Part shown: piece by piece, positions 7,132-16,700 of the stretch
How the letters are laid out: each line of letters opens with the position of its first letter
How positions within the stretch are numbered: the stretch's first letter is position 1
Made by a program: the position numbers and the translations under genes
From: Auritidibacter ignavus
GTDB lineage: Bacteria; Actinomycetota; Actinomycetes; Actinomycetales; Micrococcaceae
Direction of reading: 5' to 3'
Length of the DNA stretch: 64,000 nucleotides
NCBI RefSeq assembly: GCF_003703835.1
Contig: NZ_RDQR01000007.1
Location: forward strand, 1-64,000
Notes under the pieces: model-generated
What the model was told of the DNA's origin: nothing
Seen by the model: the letters and a program-made list of their open reading frames with translations, nothing else
Databases searched by the model: none

Positions 7132-9684
7132 CTAGTCTAGTCGCGCAGTCGACGGGATTAGTGCGTTGTCTTCCACTTCCAAACCATAGTGACCATGTTC
7201 ATCGGTTCTGAGCACTGAGCCGTAGGTTTCAATCGCCTCCACGATTTCATCAGCTGGATGTCCATAACTATTCTCCTCACCGACACCAATAAGACCCACA
7301 CTCGGTTCAAGATGGTGAATGATCTCCGTTCCACCGTTGCGAGCGCCGTGGTGGCCGACCTTCAGGACATCGATGTGTTCTGGAACCTCATCCTCACGAA
7401 TCAAACGTGCCATCGCGTCTTCTTCGAGGTCTCCTGTGGTGAGCACCGAGAGGCTGGTTCCGTCGTAGCTGATCTGCAGGTGCATGACGATGGACGCGTT
7501 GTTCTCGTTGGTGGCGTTGCGATCGGCCGCAATTACCTGCCAGTCGACCATGATTTCCTCATCGGCCACGTCTCCGGTGGTGCCACCCTGCATCCCGGGT
7601 TCGGCGTGGACGACCAGACTATAATTATCTAGTGGCAGGCTGGCCGTCTCGTCTGCCGTGGAGTACAGCACCGACTCGATGGTGTCGGTTGCCTGAAGGA
7701 CCCCATCTATTCCTCCGTAGTGGTCCTCGTGGTGGTGTGTAACCACCAGTAATTCCACGTGGTCAATGTTGTGTCGGTTCAGACAGGCGGCGGCTAAGTC
7801 GTCTTCTGGGCCAGTATCGATCACGATTGCGGAGTTCTCTGCAGTGCGAATCAAGAACATGTCTCCCTGTCCGACATCGCACCCGAGCATGACCCAGTTT
7901 TCACCGACTCGTTGTTGTGGTGCCGGAACCAGCACCGCGATCTGAGCCATCAGCGCCACCAACACCACCACAACGCAGATCACCAGACCTTTCTGGCGCA
8001 CCAGCCGGCTGGGACAGATCGCGACGGCCAATCGTGTTGTGAGAGTGGGGCGAGGGTAGCTGGTCACCGCCGGTGGGGTGCGACGTTGCCACCGCATCAG
8101 AACATATAGTCCGCACATCGCTCCGGCCAGGTGCAGGATAGTCACCACCCCTCCCAGGGCTCCTTCAGGCCAAGCAACCAGCGCTGCCGGCCAGGAAGAC
8201 ACCCACAAGGCAATAGCCCCAATTCCGGCTGCGGGTATAGCGATCACGCTCAGGATGAGTCCCGAGACCCAGGGAAGGACCGGTATGAGGAACGCTGTCA
8301 GTGTTCCGGGAACCGTGATGAACGGGACCAGCGGAGCCGCCAGCAGGTTCGCCGGGATAGCAAAAAGGTTGACGTTACCGGTCATCGAAATGATGATGGG
8401 CTGACAGGCCAGCTGGGAGACCGTGGACACAGCCAGCGCCGCCGACACGAGGGTGGCCACCACATCGGGTACGACCCTAGCCCTCACCAGCAGAGCTTCT
8501 AGGGCCTGTTGTAGAGGTGCAGCGGCGATCACAATGGCCAGTGTCGCTGCCAAGGACAGTTGGAACGCCGGGTGTTGGGCGAGCTGTGGTAAGAACACGA
8601 GGATGCCGATCACCGCACAACACAGCACCGGTAGGGCGTGTTTACCTCGTCCGAAGAAGATCACCCATGCTGAGATCGCACCCATCACCCCGGCGCGCAC
8701 CACCGACGGTTCCCAGCCGACGATGTCGACGAAGATCACCAGGGTCCCTAACACTCCGGTCAACACCACAGCCGGTGGTGCCCGCAAAGAGCGCAGTGCT
8801 AATGTCACCGCACCGGCAATCAAGGAACAGTTAGCTCCCGATACCGCGGATAGGTGGCTCAGACCGGCAGTTTTCATCGCCTCGTTGAGCTCATCGCTTT
8901 CCGCTGAGCGGTCTCCCAGAATGAGCCCGGGCAGAAGTTGCTCGGCGGTGCCGAACGTGTCGCGAGAGTGCTCGCGTAGCCCTGAGCGGATGATCTCTCG
9001 TCCAGTAGTCCCGGTGCTTTCGTGGCTTGCTGGCCTCTGACAGTCTCCAGGTTGGGGCCCGGTATCGGCCGAGAAGAACACCGTACCCGATCCCTCAGCC
9101 GGCTGTGGCGTCCCAAACAGGCACAGGTGGTCACCGACGGCGACCGTGGCCCACCGCTCATCGTTGCTGGAAATCATCAACTCGGCCGGGTGGTCGATCT
9201 CGGTGAGCTCGGTACCGAATCGCTCGACACTGGCCTGCACGAACCAGCGAGTACCAAATTGTCCTGCCGAGGACGTCGGGGTTTCCTCCACCTCGACGTG
9301 GACTCGGATCTGTTCTTGGGCTGCCACGGCCTCGGCCCACCCGGATTCTTCGGCCTGTAGCCGCTGGTGGAAGGCACTGGTGACCGGTGCCAGGGCCAGC
9401 CAAAAGCCCAACGCCAGAACGGCAGTCAGGCGAGCCACCATCCCGGCGCGTCGGTGCGTACCCGTCCGGCGACGTGACCGAAAGAACAACCCGGTACAGA
9501 TCAGTCCCAGCCCTAAGCACAGCAACGGGATCGCTCGGGCCTTCTCGACCGAGAGGCTCGGAATCCATAAACATCCCACCAGGCTGACTCCCACCGCCGG
9601 AAGCAGTCGGATATCGACCGGTAGCACCCGAGGCGGCTCGATACTGTGTCGGAGGTCGGGGGTTTCAGAAGCTGACGAGACCAT
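7132..9684 (-). CDS. comEC: ComEC/Rec2 DNA-uptake channel protein
   Basis: About 850 residues. The ATG at 9684 (MVSSASETP...) gives less overlap with comEA than the upstream candidate at 9711; both overlap it. N-terminal membrane helices are followed by an OB-like domain, the competence membrane domain (HLSAVSGANCSLIAGAV and a multi-helix region), then a metallo-beta-lactamase-like domain with VTHHHEDHYGG and VLKVGHHGARNG. ComEC forms the inner-membrane channel for single-stranded DNA in transformation. Together with comEA it suggests retained DNA-uptake genes; competence itself is not shown. Confidence 0.93.
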   Translation of the reverse strand: MVSSASETPDLRHSIEPPRVLPVDIRLLPAVGVSLVGCLWIPSLSVEKARAIPLLCLGLGLICTGLFFRSRRRTGTHRRAGMVARLTAVLALGFWLALAPVTSAFHQRLQAEESGWAEAVAAQEQIRVHVEVEETPTSSAGQFGTRWFVQASVERFGTELTEIDHPAELMISSNDERWATVAVGDHLCLFGTPQPAEGSGTVFFSADTGPQPGDCQRPASHESTGTTGREIIRSGLREHSRDTFGTAEQLLPGLILGDRSAESDELNEAMKTAGLSHLSAVSGANCSLIAGAVTLALRSLRAPPAVVLTGVLGTLVIFVDIVGWEPSVVRAGVMGAISAWVIFFGRGKHALPVLCCAVIGILVFLPQLAQHPAFQLSLAATLAIVIAAAPLQQALEALLVRARVVPDVVATLVSAALAVSTVSQLACQPIIISMTGNVNLFAIPANLLAAPLVPFITVPGTLTAFLIPVLPWVSGLILSVIAIPAAGIGAIALWVSSWPAALVAWPEGALGGVVTILHLAGAMCGLYVLMRWQRRTPPAVTSYPRPTLTTRLAVAICPSRLVRQKGLVICVVVVLVALMAQIAVLVPAPQQRVGENWVMLGCDVGQGDMFLIRTAENSAIVIDTGPEDDLAAACLNRHNIDHVELLVVTHHHEDHYGGIDGVLQATDTIESVLYSTADETASLPLDNYSLVVHAEPGMQGGTTGDVADEEIMVDWQVIAADRNATNENNASIVMHLQISYDGTSLSVLTTGDLEEDAMARLIREDEVPEHIDVLKVGHHGARNGGTEIIHHLEPSVGLIGVGEENSYGHPADEIVEAIETYGSVLRTDEHGHYGLEVEDNALIPSTARLD

Positions 9685-10414
9685 CGAGCCGTTCCAACGT
9701 CGCCGGACCAATACCGGAGACTGCTTCTAAATCCGCCAGTGACCCAAACGGTCCGTGTTGGTCGCGATGGTGGATGATCTTTTCCGCGGTCGCCGGTCCG
9801 ACACCCGGCAGGCTCTCCAGTCCCGCCGCATCAGCCGTATTGACGTTGACCGCTTCCCCATCGGCTACTGGCTCTCCCCCACCACCGGTTGTGCTGGCAC
9901 CACCCGATCCGGCCGGAGCCTGGTCCTGGCTGTGGTGATCCGGTACAAGAATCTGTTGACCGTCCTGGACCGGGGCGGCCAGGTTGAGTCCTTCCAACAC
10001 CGCATCCTCGGTGGGCCCGCCGGCAGCATCCAGCGCGTCGATGACCCGCTCCTCGGTGGTCAGTTCGTAGACCCCTGGGTTGGCGACCTCACCGACCACG
10101 TGGACCACCACGTGAGACTGGTCTGCACCGATATCTGCCCCGTTGTCCTGACTGTCGCTACCGTCCGCATCAGCAACCGCAGTGTCAGCCCCGGTTTCTT
10201 GGAGCTCGATGCGGTCTTCGACCTCCCCGGTGTCATCAGCTGATGCGGGCAGGTTGATGGACAGCCACCGGAACAGCCACCACGTTCCGGCGATGATCAC
10301 ACAGATCACCAGCGCGGAGACGGCAATGCGTGTCCGCCATAAGGGTGAGGAACTGTCCTGGGTGACTGCAGTGTCTGATCCCTCGGCTGGATGGTGATGC
10401 TGGTGTTGGCCCAT
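9665..10414 (-). CDS. comEA: ComEA DNA-receptor protein
   Basis: 249 residues. A cytoplasmic N-terminus is followed by one membrane helix (AVSALVICVIIAGTWWLF), an acidic linker, an SLBB domain (VVHVVGEVANPGVYEL), a Gly-rich linker and a helix-hairpin-helix pair (LESLPGVGPATAEKIIHHR, LEAVSGIGPATLERL). This is the full ComEA layout: DNA binding outside the membrane and delivery to ComEC. Its 3' end overlaps the start of comEC. Confidence 0.93.
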   Translation of the reverse strand: MGQHQHHHPAEGSDTAVTQDSSSPLWRTRIAVSALVICVIIAGTWWLFRWLSINLPASADDTGEVEDRIELQETGADTAVADADGSDSQDNGADIGADQSHVVVHVVGEVANPGVYELTTEERVIDALDAAGGPTEDAVLEGLNLAAPVQDGQQILVPDHHSQDQAPAGSGGASTTGGGGEPVADGEAVNVNTADAAGLESLPGVGPATAEKIIHHRDQHGPFGSLADLEAVSGIGPATLERLDGLVSF

Positions 10415-10494
10415 GCTCCCAAGCTTGCCGACAGCAGGCCAGCTGATCAGCCCACGGCCACCAACTGTGGACAGTGGCCCTTTGTCTCGTGCGT

Positions 10495-11463
10495 CTAGAG
10501 AATGGTGCTGTAGTCCAGCTCGGGGCTGATGCTCACACCTAGGGCGCCTAACCCCAGGTGAGCTACCAGCACGGCCGGGATCATCAGCACCGGCACTGGT
10601 GCGGTGGAGTATTCATCGATGCGGGCGGCCAGCTCCATGGCGGAGTCGAGATTGCCGTAACCGTGTACGGCCAGGCGGATGGGGCGTTGTGTGGCAGCTT
10701 GGGCGACTTTATCCACCATGATCTGTTGGGCTTTGGCAAAATTCCGAGGTCGGTCCATCAACTGGATGGCTCCCTCGTTCAGGGTCAGCACCGGCCGGAC
10801 CTGGAGTAGTTGCCCCAGCAGACCAGTCAGTGGCGGAATGCGTCCACCTTTGCGTAACTGGTCCAGGTTTGGGACCGTGAAATACACCTGCGAGGCTGTG
10901 GCTTGTTCATCAATGAGCTGTGCCAGCTTGGTTGCCGGAATGCCGTTATGGCCACGGACCACCGCATCCACCACCGCGTATCCCATAGCCATCCCGGAGG
11001 TCAACGTGTCAACGATCTCGACCGGGATGGGCGATTGGGTGGCTGCCAGCCGGGCGGCTTCCACGGTCCCGGAGATCTTGCCGGAGACGTGCACCGAGAC
11101 AATGGACCCGTAGCCCTGTTCGGCGATCCGCTCGTAGAGTTGCCGGAATTGTCCCGGTGCGGGCCGGGAGGTGCGCACCGCAGTACCAGCTGCTAGCGCG
11201 ATGGGGAGCTCATCGTTGGTATCGGCGGAGCCATCGGAGTGGATCTGCTCACCAATCATCACCGGCATGGCAATCTGTCGCAACTGGGAGCCGGTCGGTA
11301 GCGTGGTGGCAACCGCCTCGGGCAACGCCGAGGAGGTGTCGGTGACGATCACCGTCCGGTCTTTGCGGGGCGGTTTGATGTATCGTCCCAGACCGGGCAC
11401 CTCGGCCCGGATTTTTCGGGCCCGGGTGTGCAGGTCGGTCAGCCAGCGGGTGTAGGTTGCCAT
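10495..11463 (-). CDS. DegV-family fatty-acid-binding protein
   Basis: 322 residues. The DegV hallmark VTDTSSALP occurs near residue 41, then TSRPAPGQFRQLYE and SIVSVHVSGKISGTVEAAR, with the usual second-domain TLTSGMAMGYAVVDAV and GRIPPLTGLLG segments. The family binds fatty acids and in firmicutes (FakB) presents them to a kinase. An N-terminal extension of about 35 basic residues precedes the domain. No FakA-like kinase is seen nearby, so the partner is unknown. Confidence 0.88.
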   Translation of the reverse strand: MATYTRWLTDLHTRARKIRAEVPGLGRYIKPPRKDRTVIVTDTSSALPEAVATTLPTGSQLRQIAMPVMIGEQIHSDGSADTNDELPIALAAGTAVRTSRPAPGQFRQLYERIAEQGYGSIVSVHVSGKISGTVEAARLAATQSPIPVEIVDTLTSGMAMGYAVVDAVVRGHNGIPATKLAQLIDEQATASQVYFTVPNLDQLRKGGRIPPLTGLLGQLLQVRPVLTLNEGAIQLMDRPRNFAKAQQIMVDKVAQAATQRPIRLAVHGYGNLDSAMELAARIDEYSTAPVPVLMIPAVLVAHLGLGALGVSISPELDYSTIL

Positions 11464-11476
11464 ACCAGACGGTGTC

Positions 11477-13975
11477 CTAGCCGGTCACGATATTGACCAG
11501 TTTGGGTTCCTTGACGATGATCTTGCGAATCTCGGCGCCGTCGAGGAATTTCTGGACTTTCTCTGAGGCCAGGGCTTTGGCTTCCAGCTCCTCGGCGGTA
11601 ATCGAGGTCGGGACCTCGAACTTATCGCGCAGTTTGCCTTTGACTTGCACCACGGCGGTGATGCTGTCTTCCACCAATAGCTCGGGGTCGACGGTGGGCC
11701 AAAACGACCGGGACACCGACGGCTCGTGGCCCAACAGCGCCCACATGTCTTCGGCGGTATAGGGGGCTACCAGGGACAGTAGCTGGGCCAGGACTTCCAC
11801 GGCCTCACGCACGGCCGGGTCGGCGATTCCTTGCTCGCTGGAATCCACGGTTTTCCGGACCGTATTGACCAACTCCATGCACCGGGCGACCACCACGTTG
11901 AACTTGTGGTCATCCAATAGAGTGTCGGCCTCATCGACGGTTTTGTGTGTCTTCTGGCGGAGCGAGACGGTTCCGGTGGAGGGGTCGGTACCGACTGGCG
12001 CACCGGATTCGTTGATGTCGCGGGCCAACCGCCAGGCCCGGGCGAGGAACTTCAGCGACGACTGCGGGGACACCTGGGCCCAGTCGATATCGTCTTCCGG
12101 CGGGGAGGCAAAAACCATGGTGAGTCGTACGGCATCGACACCGAAGGTGTCGAGCTGTTCACCCAGGTCCACACCATTACCGAGAGACTTGGACATCGCC
12201 TTGCCCTGGTTGAGAACCTGCCCCTGGTTGAGCAACCGGGAGAACGGTTCCACGAAGGAGACCAGCCCCATGTCGTAGAGGGCCTTGGTGAAGAACCGGG
12301 AGTACAGCAGGTGCAAGATCGCGTGCTCCACACCGCCGACATATTGGTCAACCGGTAGCCAGCGGTCCACGGCGTCCCGGTCCCAGCAGGCGGTGTCCAC
12401 GTTCGGGGAGGCATACCGGATGTAGTACCAGGAGGAGTCCACGAAGGTGTCCATGGTGTCGGTATCTCGTTGTGCGGCACCGCCACAGTTCGGGCAGTCG
12501 ACGTTGACCCATTCGGTAGCGGCCGCTAGTGGCGAGGTGCCCTTCGGGGCCAGCTGTTCACCCGTGAGGTTCTCGGGCTGGCGGACCGGAAGCTGGTCTT
12601 CGGGCACCGGGACTTCACCGCAGTCCGGGCAGTGAATGATCGGGATGCAGGCGCCCCAGAACCGCTGCCGCGATAGCAACCAATCGCGCAACCGGTAATT
12701 CACCGCAGCCCGTCCGGTTCCTCGGGCCTCCAGCGACTCAATGGCTTTGGCCTGGGCTGCGGTAGAGTCCAGGCCGGTGAGTTCTCCGGAGTTGACCAGG
12801 GTGCCGTGAGCGACGGTGGCGACCTTGGTCTCTTCGGGGTTGTCTTCTCCGTTGTCGACTACCTGGCGCACCGGTAGGCCGATGGCGACGGCGAAGTCCA
12901 TATCGCGCTGGTCGTGAGCGGGCACGGCCATAATCGCCCCGGTGCCGTAGTCCGAGAGCACATAGTCCGAGGCCCAGACCGGGATGCGTTCTCCGGACAG
13001 CGGGTTGATGGCGTAGCGCCCCAAAAACACGCCGGTCTTGTCCCGGTCGGTGGCCTGACGCTCAATATCGGAAACTTTCTTCAGCTCTTCCTGGTAGGCC
13101 TCCAATTCGGCGCGGTGCTCGTCATCGACGAGTTCACCGGCCAGCTCAGCGTCGGCGGCCACCACCATGAACGTGGCACCGTAGAGCGTGTCGGCACGGG
13201 TGGTATAGATTTCGATCTCCGGGCCGTCTTCGATCTGGAAGTTCACATTCGCCCCGGTGGAGCGACCAATCCAGTTGCGTTGCATGGCCAACACCCGGTC
13301 CGGCCACTTGCCTTCCAGGGCTTCCATGTCGTCGAGCAGGCGGTCGGCATAGTCGGTGATCTTGAAGTACCACTGGTTCAGGCTCTTTTTGGTCACCTGG
13401 GTGCCACACCGCTCGCAGGCGCCGTCGACGACCTGCTCATTGGCCAACACGGTCTGATCTTTCGGGCACCAGTTCACCGGGGAGTTTTTCCGGTAGGCCA
13501 GCCCGTGCTTGTAGAACTGCAGGAACAGCCACTGGGTCCAGCGGTAGTATTCCGGGTCTGAGGTGTGCAGCTCGGTGTCCCAGTCCACCGAGATGGCGTA
13601 GCGCTGGAAGGATGCCTTCTGGGTTTCGATGTTCTGGTAGGTCCATTCCGCCGGGTGGCTATTGCGCTTAATCGCGGCGTTTTCGGCCGGCAGACCGAAA
13701 GAGTCCCATCCGATCGGGTGGAGCACATCGTAGCCTTTGAGCATCCAATACCGGGAGACCACATCCCCCATCGCGAAGGCCTCGGCGTGGCCCATGTGCA
13801 GGTCCCCGGACGGGTACGGGAACATATCCAGGACGTAGCGTCGTTCCTGGCTGCCATCATCAGCAGGAGCGAAAGTGCGGTGCTCGGTCCAGTAGGTCCC
13901 CCAGCGTTTCTCCAGGGTCCGGAAATCGTAGTCCGTCTCGTGGTGATCGGGGGCTGGTGAAGTCGAGTCAGTCAC
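11477..13975 (-). CDS. leuS: Leucyl-tRNA synthetase
   Basis: About 832 residues from the GTG at 13975, chosen because AGGA lies six bases upstream; an open extension to 14044 lacks conserved sequence. Class I features are present: [15 protein letters not shown] (HIGH), the editing domain with [13 protein letters not shown], the tryptophan-rich [12 protein letters not shown], and [12 protein letters not shown] (KMSKS). It charges tRNA-Leu and hydrolyses mischarged products. A short gap of 13 bases separates it from degV downstream. Confidence 0.96.
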   Translation of the reverse strand: MTDSTSPAPDHHETDYDFRTLEKRWGTYWTEHRTFAPADDGSQERRYVLDMFPYPSGDLHMGHAEAFAMGDVVSRYWMLKGYDVLHPIGWDSFGLPAENAAIKRNSHPAEWTYQNIETQKASFQRYAISVDWDTELHTSDPEYYRWTQWLFLQFYKHGLAYRKNSPVNWCPKDQTVLANEQVVDGACERCGTQVTKKSLNQWYFKITDYADRLLDDMEALEGKWPDRVLAMQRNWIGRSTGANVNFQIEDGPEIEIYTTRADTLYGATFMVVAADAELAGELVDDEHRAELEAYQEELKKVSDIERQATDRDKTGVFLGRYAINPLSGERIPVWASDYVLSDYGTGAIMAVPAHDQRDMDFAVAIGLPVRQVVDNGEDNPEETKVATVAHGTLVNSGELTGLDSTAAQAKAIESLEARGTGRAAVNYRLRDWLLSRQRFWGACIPIIHCPDCGEVPVPEDQLPVRQPENLTGEQLAPKGTSPLAAATEWVNVDCPNCGGAAQRDTDTMDTFVDSSWYYIRYASPNVDTACWDRDAVDRWLPVDQYVGGVEHAILHLLYSRFFTKALYDMGLVSFVEPFSRLLNQGQVLNQGKAMSKSLGNGVDLGEQLDTFGVDAVRLTMVFASPPEDDIDWAQVSPQSSLKFLARAWRLARDINESGAPVGTDPSTGTVSLRQKTHKTVDEADTLLDDHKFNVVVARCMELVNTVRKTVDSSEQGIADPAVREAVEVLAQLLSLVAPYTAEDMWALLGHEPSVSRSFWPTVDPELLVEDSITAVVQVKGKLRDKFEVPTSITAEELEAKALASEKVQKFLDGAEIRKIIVKEPKLVNIVTG

Positions 13976-14064
13976 TGGATTCCTGTTCGAAAGGTGGGTG
14001 GTGGGGTTGGGCTCACCGCGGGTGAGCCGGTGAGCTGGTGGCACGGGGCCATAACGTCATTAGT

Positions 14065-14805
14065 CTAGTGTAGGTCCTCGGTCAGTTCCGCACGGATCTC
14101 AGTCATCCATGCGTCCAGATCCTGGACAGCATCGATCTCTTCTTGGCTGTTGGGTTCTTCCAGATCAATCAAAAAGACGCGTTGCCCAGCTTCCCCCGGA
14201 AGCGATAGCTCCAGCACTTCTCCGTCCTCGGAGCCTGCCCACTGTACCTCAGGGTGCAAGCCGGCAACCAGGCCCGCCTCCCAGAGCCCTTCGAGTCGCA
14301 CCTCATAGCGTGGGGCAAATCGGGCATTCTCGGCAGAGCCCGACCAGGCATCGGCGAGGCCGTCCGGCATGCGGGGGAACATCCCATGGCGTTGGGCGAA
14401 GCTGACTCCGACAGGAATGGGTCGAATGACATCCCCGACGGTGATTAGTCCGGGGTGTTCGGCGGTGACCACGAGCTGGCCGGTGGCTACTGTTTTGTCA
14501 AATTCCACTTGACCCAGGGTGGTTCCCAGTGCAATCCGCGCACCAGCCAGTGACTCGAGCTCTTCTAGGCCTGCCCTGAGCTGTATACCTAGGTCACGAG
14601 GTGCCTCAGAGGTGGAGGCGGTAGCGGTCCTGTCGCTACTGTCACCAGCTGCCCTGACAACCAGGGTGTCGGCCGTCGGTTGAGCGGCTGTGGCCTTGAT
14701 GTAGGTGGCCTGGGTTGTCGGCGCTATGCGAAGCTCCACGGTCACCTCAAGGGCATCGCACGGTGCCTCAGGTGCCAGACCATCGAGAGCTGTCACGGTG
14801 AACAT
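14065..14805 (-). CDS. Conserved-looking hypothetical protein
   Basis: 246 residues, no signal peptide or membrane helix, acidic C-terminus. Segments include a beta-rich N-terminal part (ALEVTVELRIAP), a middle with VTAEHPGLITVGDVIRPIPVGVSF and a C-terminal strand rich in Glu/Asp ending AELTEDLH. No family recognised. It is the last gene before leuS on the same strand, and its upstream side carries a strong nested hairpin. Confidence 0.6.
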   Translation of the reverse strand: MFTVTALDGLAPEAPCDALEVTVELRIAPTTQATYIKATAAQPTADTLVVRAAGDSSDRTATASTSEAPRDLGIQLRAGLEELESLAGARIALGTTLGQVEFDKTVATGQLVVTAEHPGLITVGDVIRPIPVGVSFAQRHGMFPRMPDGLADAWSGSAENARFAPRYEVRLEGLWEAGLVAGLHPEVQWAGSEDGEVLELSLPGEAGQRVFLIDLEEPNSQEEIDAVQDLDAWMTEIRAELTEDLH

Positions 14806-14836
14806 GAGACCATGCTACGCCGACGTCAGTCACAAA

Positions 14837-14896
14837 GACCCCACAGCAGTGAACGGCTCGTGAATACCATCACGGAGCATCCACCGCTGTGGGGTC
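14837..14896 (-). terminator. Nested inverted repeats, probable terminator or structured RNA
   Basis: An 11-bp perfect outer stem pairs 14837-14847 (GACCCCACAGC) with 14886-14896. Between them an inner hairpin GCTCGTGA...TCACGGAGC forms around 14856-14876 with one bulge. It lies downstream of glpK and the small Ser-rich frame and upstream of the 246-residue gene. A U-tract is weak (TTTGTG on the leftward strand), as is common for actinobacterial terminators. Confidence 0.55.
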
Positions 14897-14910
14897 GGTG
14901 TCGTGAGGGG

Positions 14911-15156
14911 CTAGGGGTTCGTGCTGGCGACGACGGCTGAGAAGGTAGCCAAACCGGTCGAAGCCAGGCTACCTTCACCTGAGACCTCCTGGTCAGACTC
15001 TTCAGTCTGTTCAGGGTGATCACTTCCAGCGCCGGGAACAGAGCTCTTCTCCGGTGAGGATTCAGAGCTTTCCGTGCCGTGCGATGACGGGACGGAACGA
15101 GACGACTCGGGAGTATCCGAATGGCTCCACAAATCTACTCTTTCGTAGGGTTCCAC
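14911..15156 (-). CDS. Small Ser/Glu-rich protein with LAxTG-like tail (doubtful)
   Basis: A possible 81-residue frame starting at a GTG inside the end of glpK. It is almost all Ser, Glu, Pro and Gly, then ends with SLASTGLATFSAVVASTNP. LASTG fits the LAxTG motif of class E sortase substrates, but the hydrophobic segment after it is too short and there is no positive tail. It may be a decayed surface-protein end or a chance frame in a repeat-like stretch. Confidence 0.3.
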   Translation of the reverse strand: MEPYERVDLWSHSDTPESSRSVPSSHGTESSESSPEKSSVPGAGSDHPEQTEESDQEVSGEGSLASTGLATFSAVVASTNP

Positions 15157-16649
15157 CCAATAGTGTGTTCAATGGCTTGAGCCCAGCCGGCCAGGAGACG
15201 CTGACGGTCTGATTCGCTCATGTTGGGAGTCCACTCGTGTCCGGGCTGGCACAGCGAGGAAACCTCGTGATGGTCGGTCCACAAGCCCCCACCGAGGCCG
15301 GCAGCAAAGGCAGCCCCACGGGCGGTGGTTTCAATATCCGAGGCCCGCTGAACCGGGATTTGCAACAGGTCGGCTTGGAACTGCATCAGATCGTGGTTGA
15401 CGGTCATTCCCCCATCAACCCGTAGCACCTCGGGACCATCGATGCCGGTGTCTTCACTGACGGCGACCAGCACATCGCTGGTTTGGAAGGCGGTGGCTTC
15501 CAGCACCGCACGCGCAATATGTCCGGCGGTGGCGTAGCTGGTTAGGCCAATCATGGTGCCACGGGCGTCCGAGCGCCAGTAGGGCGCGAACAGCCCGGAG
15601 AACGCCGGCACAAAGTACACACCACCGTTGTCTGCTACGGTGGCGGCTAGTTCCTCGATCTCTTCCGAGGTCTGAATCAGCCCAATTTGGTCGCGTAACC
15701 ATTGCACCACCGAGCCGGCTTGAGCCACCGAGCCTTCCAGCGCGTAGTGCACGTCGTCTCCCTGCAGGTGGTACGCCACGGTGGTAATCAGTCCGTGCGA
15801 GGACCGCACGAGCTCGGTACCGGTGTTGTGAAGCACGAAGCATCCGGTGCCATAGGTGTTTTTGACCTGTCCGGAGTGGAAGATCCCCTGGCCGAAAGCT
15901 GCGGCCTGCTGGTCGCCCAATATGCCGGTGATGGGGATGCCGGTTAATCCCGACCCATCCGCCACGGTGCCGAAGTGGCCGGAACAGGGTTTGATACTCG
16001 GCAGGGCCGCCAGGGTCTCCTCCACTGGCAAGCCCAACAGCTCGATGAGTTCCCGGTCCCAGTCACCCTCGGTGAGGTTCATCAGCAACGTACGGGAGGC
16101 GTTGGTGATGTCGGTGGCATGGGTACTCCGGCCGGTGAGGTTCCACAAAATCCAGGAGTCGATGGTGCCGAACAACAATCGACCTTCTGCAGCCAGCTGG
16201 CTGACTTCGGGGACGTGGTCCCATAGCCACCGCATTTTCAGCCCCGAGAAATAGGAGGCCACCGGAAGACCGGATAGTTCTCGGACCCGTGGCGAGCGCT
16301 CGGCCAGTCGGGCGACCATCTCGTCGGTGCGGGTATCCTGCCAGACAATGGCCCGGTGGACCGGACGTCCTGTCTGCACGTCCCAGGCCACGGTGGTTTC
16401 GCGCTGATTGGTCATCCCGATGGCGACAATATTCGAAGCGGTATACCGGCTACGCGCTAAGCACAGGGCCATCAGTTCCCGGATGTTCTGCCAGATCTCT
16501 CCGGCATCGTGTTCCACCCAGCCAGGGTGAGGGAAGTACTGGCGGTGTTCCCGTTGCGCGAGAGCCACCTGGGTGCCGTCGGCCGCATAAATCACCACCC
16601 GCGAGGAGGTTGTTCCAATATCGAGACTCATCACCACAGATTCCGCCAT
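15135..16649 (-). CDS. glpK: Glycerol kinase
   Basis: 504 residues, family length. FGGY-kinase motifs are clear: SLDIGTTSSRVVIY at the N-terminus, IGMTNQRETTVAWD, GRPVHRAIVWQDTRT, SWILWNLTG, GILGDQQAAAFGQG, and VDGGMTVNHDLMQFQADLL. It phosphorylates glycerol with ATP to sn-glycerol 3-phosphate. No glpF or glpD is adjacent, so it appears as a single gene with a short divergent region (16650-16699) shared with the alpha/beta hydrolase. Confidence 0.95.
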   Translation of the reverse strand: MAESVVMSLDIGTTSSRVVIYAADGTQVALAQREHRQYFPHPGWVEHDAGEIWQNIRELMALCLARSRYTASNIVAIGMTNQRETTVAWDVQTGRPVHRAIVWQDTRTDEMVARLAERSPRVRELSGLPVASYFSGLKMRWLWDHVPEVSQLAAEGRLLFGTIDSWILWNLTGRSTHATDITNASRTLLMNLTEGDWDRELIELLGLPVEETLAALPSIKPCSGHFGTVADGSGLTGIPITGILGDQQAAAFGQGIFHSGQVKNTYGTGCFVLHNTGTELVRSSHGLITTVAYHLQGDDVHYALEGSVAQAGSVVQWLRDQIGLIQTSEEIEELAATVADNGGVYFVPAFSGLFAPYWRSDARGTMIGLTSYATAGHIARAVLEATAFQTSDVLVAVSEDTGIDGPEVLRVDGGMTVNHDLMQFQADLLQIPVQRASDIETTARGAAFAAGLGGGLWTDHHEVSSLCQPGHEWTPNMSESDRQRLLAGWAQAIEHTIGWNPTKE

Positions 16650-16687
16650 AGTTCCTCACCCTAACCGTTCAGTAGCCCATCTCACAC

Positions 16688-16700
16688 TAGGCTGAAAGGG
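16688..16700 (+). promoter_or_regulatory. Leaderless-type promoter of the alpha/beta hydrolase gene
   Basis: TAGGCT at 16688-16693 fits the TANNNT -10 consensus. Counting about seven bases from it puts the transcription start at or next to the G of the GTG codon at 16700. The purine run GAAAGGG directly abuts the start codon and is too close to act as a normal ribosome binding site. A leaderless mRNA is therefore likely, a common form in actinobacteria. Confidence 0.5.

Noticed and set aside
9684-9711. Upstream comEC start at 9711
   Set aside because: It increases the overlap with comEA and adds unconserved residues; the ATG at 9684 is preferred, though not proven.
12914-13960. Long open frames antisense to leuS (and similar frames opposite comEC, priA, carB and pyrC)
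   Set aside because: High G+C coding DNA commonly leaves long open antisense frames; none shows a motif or ribosome binding site.
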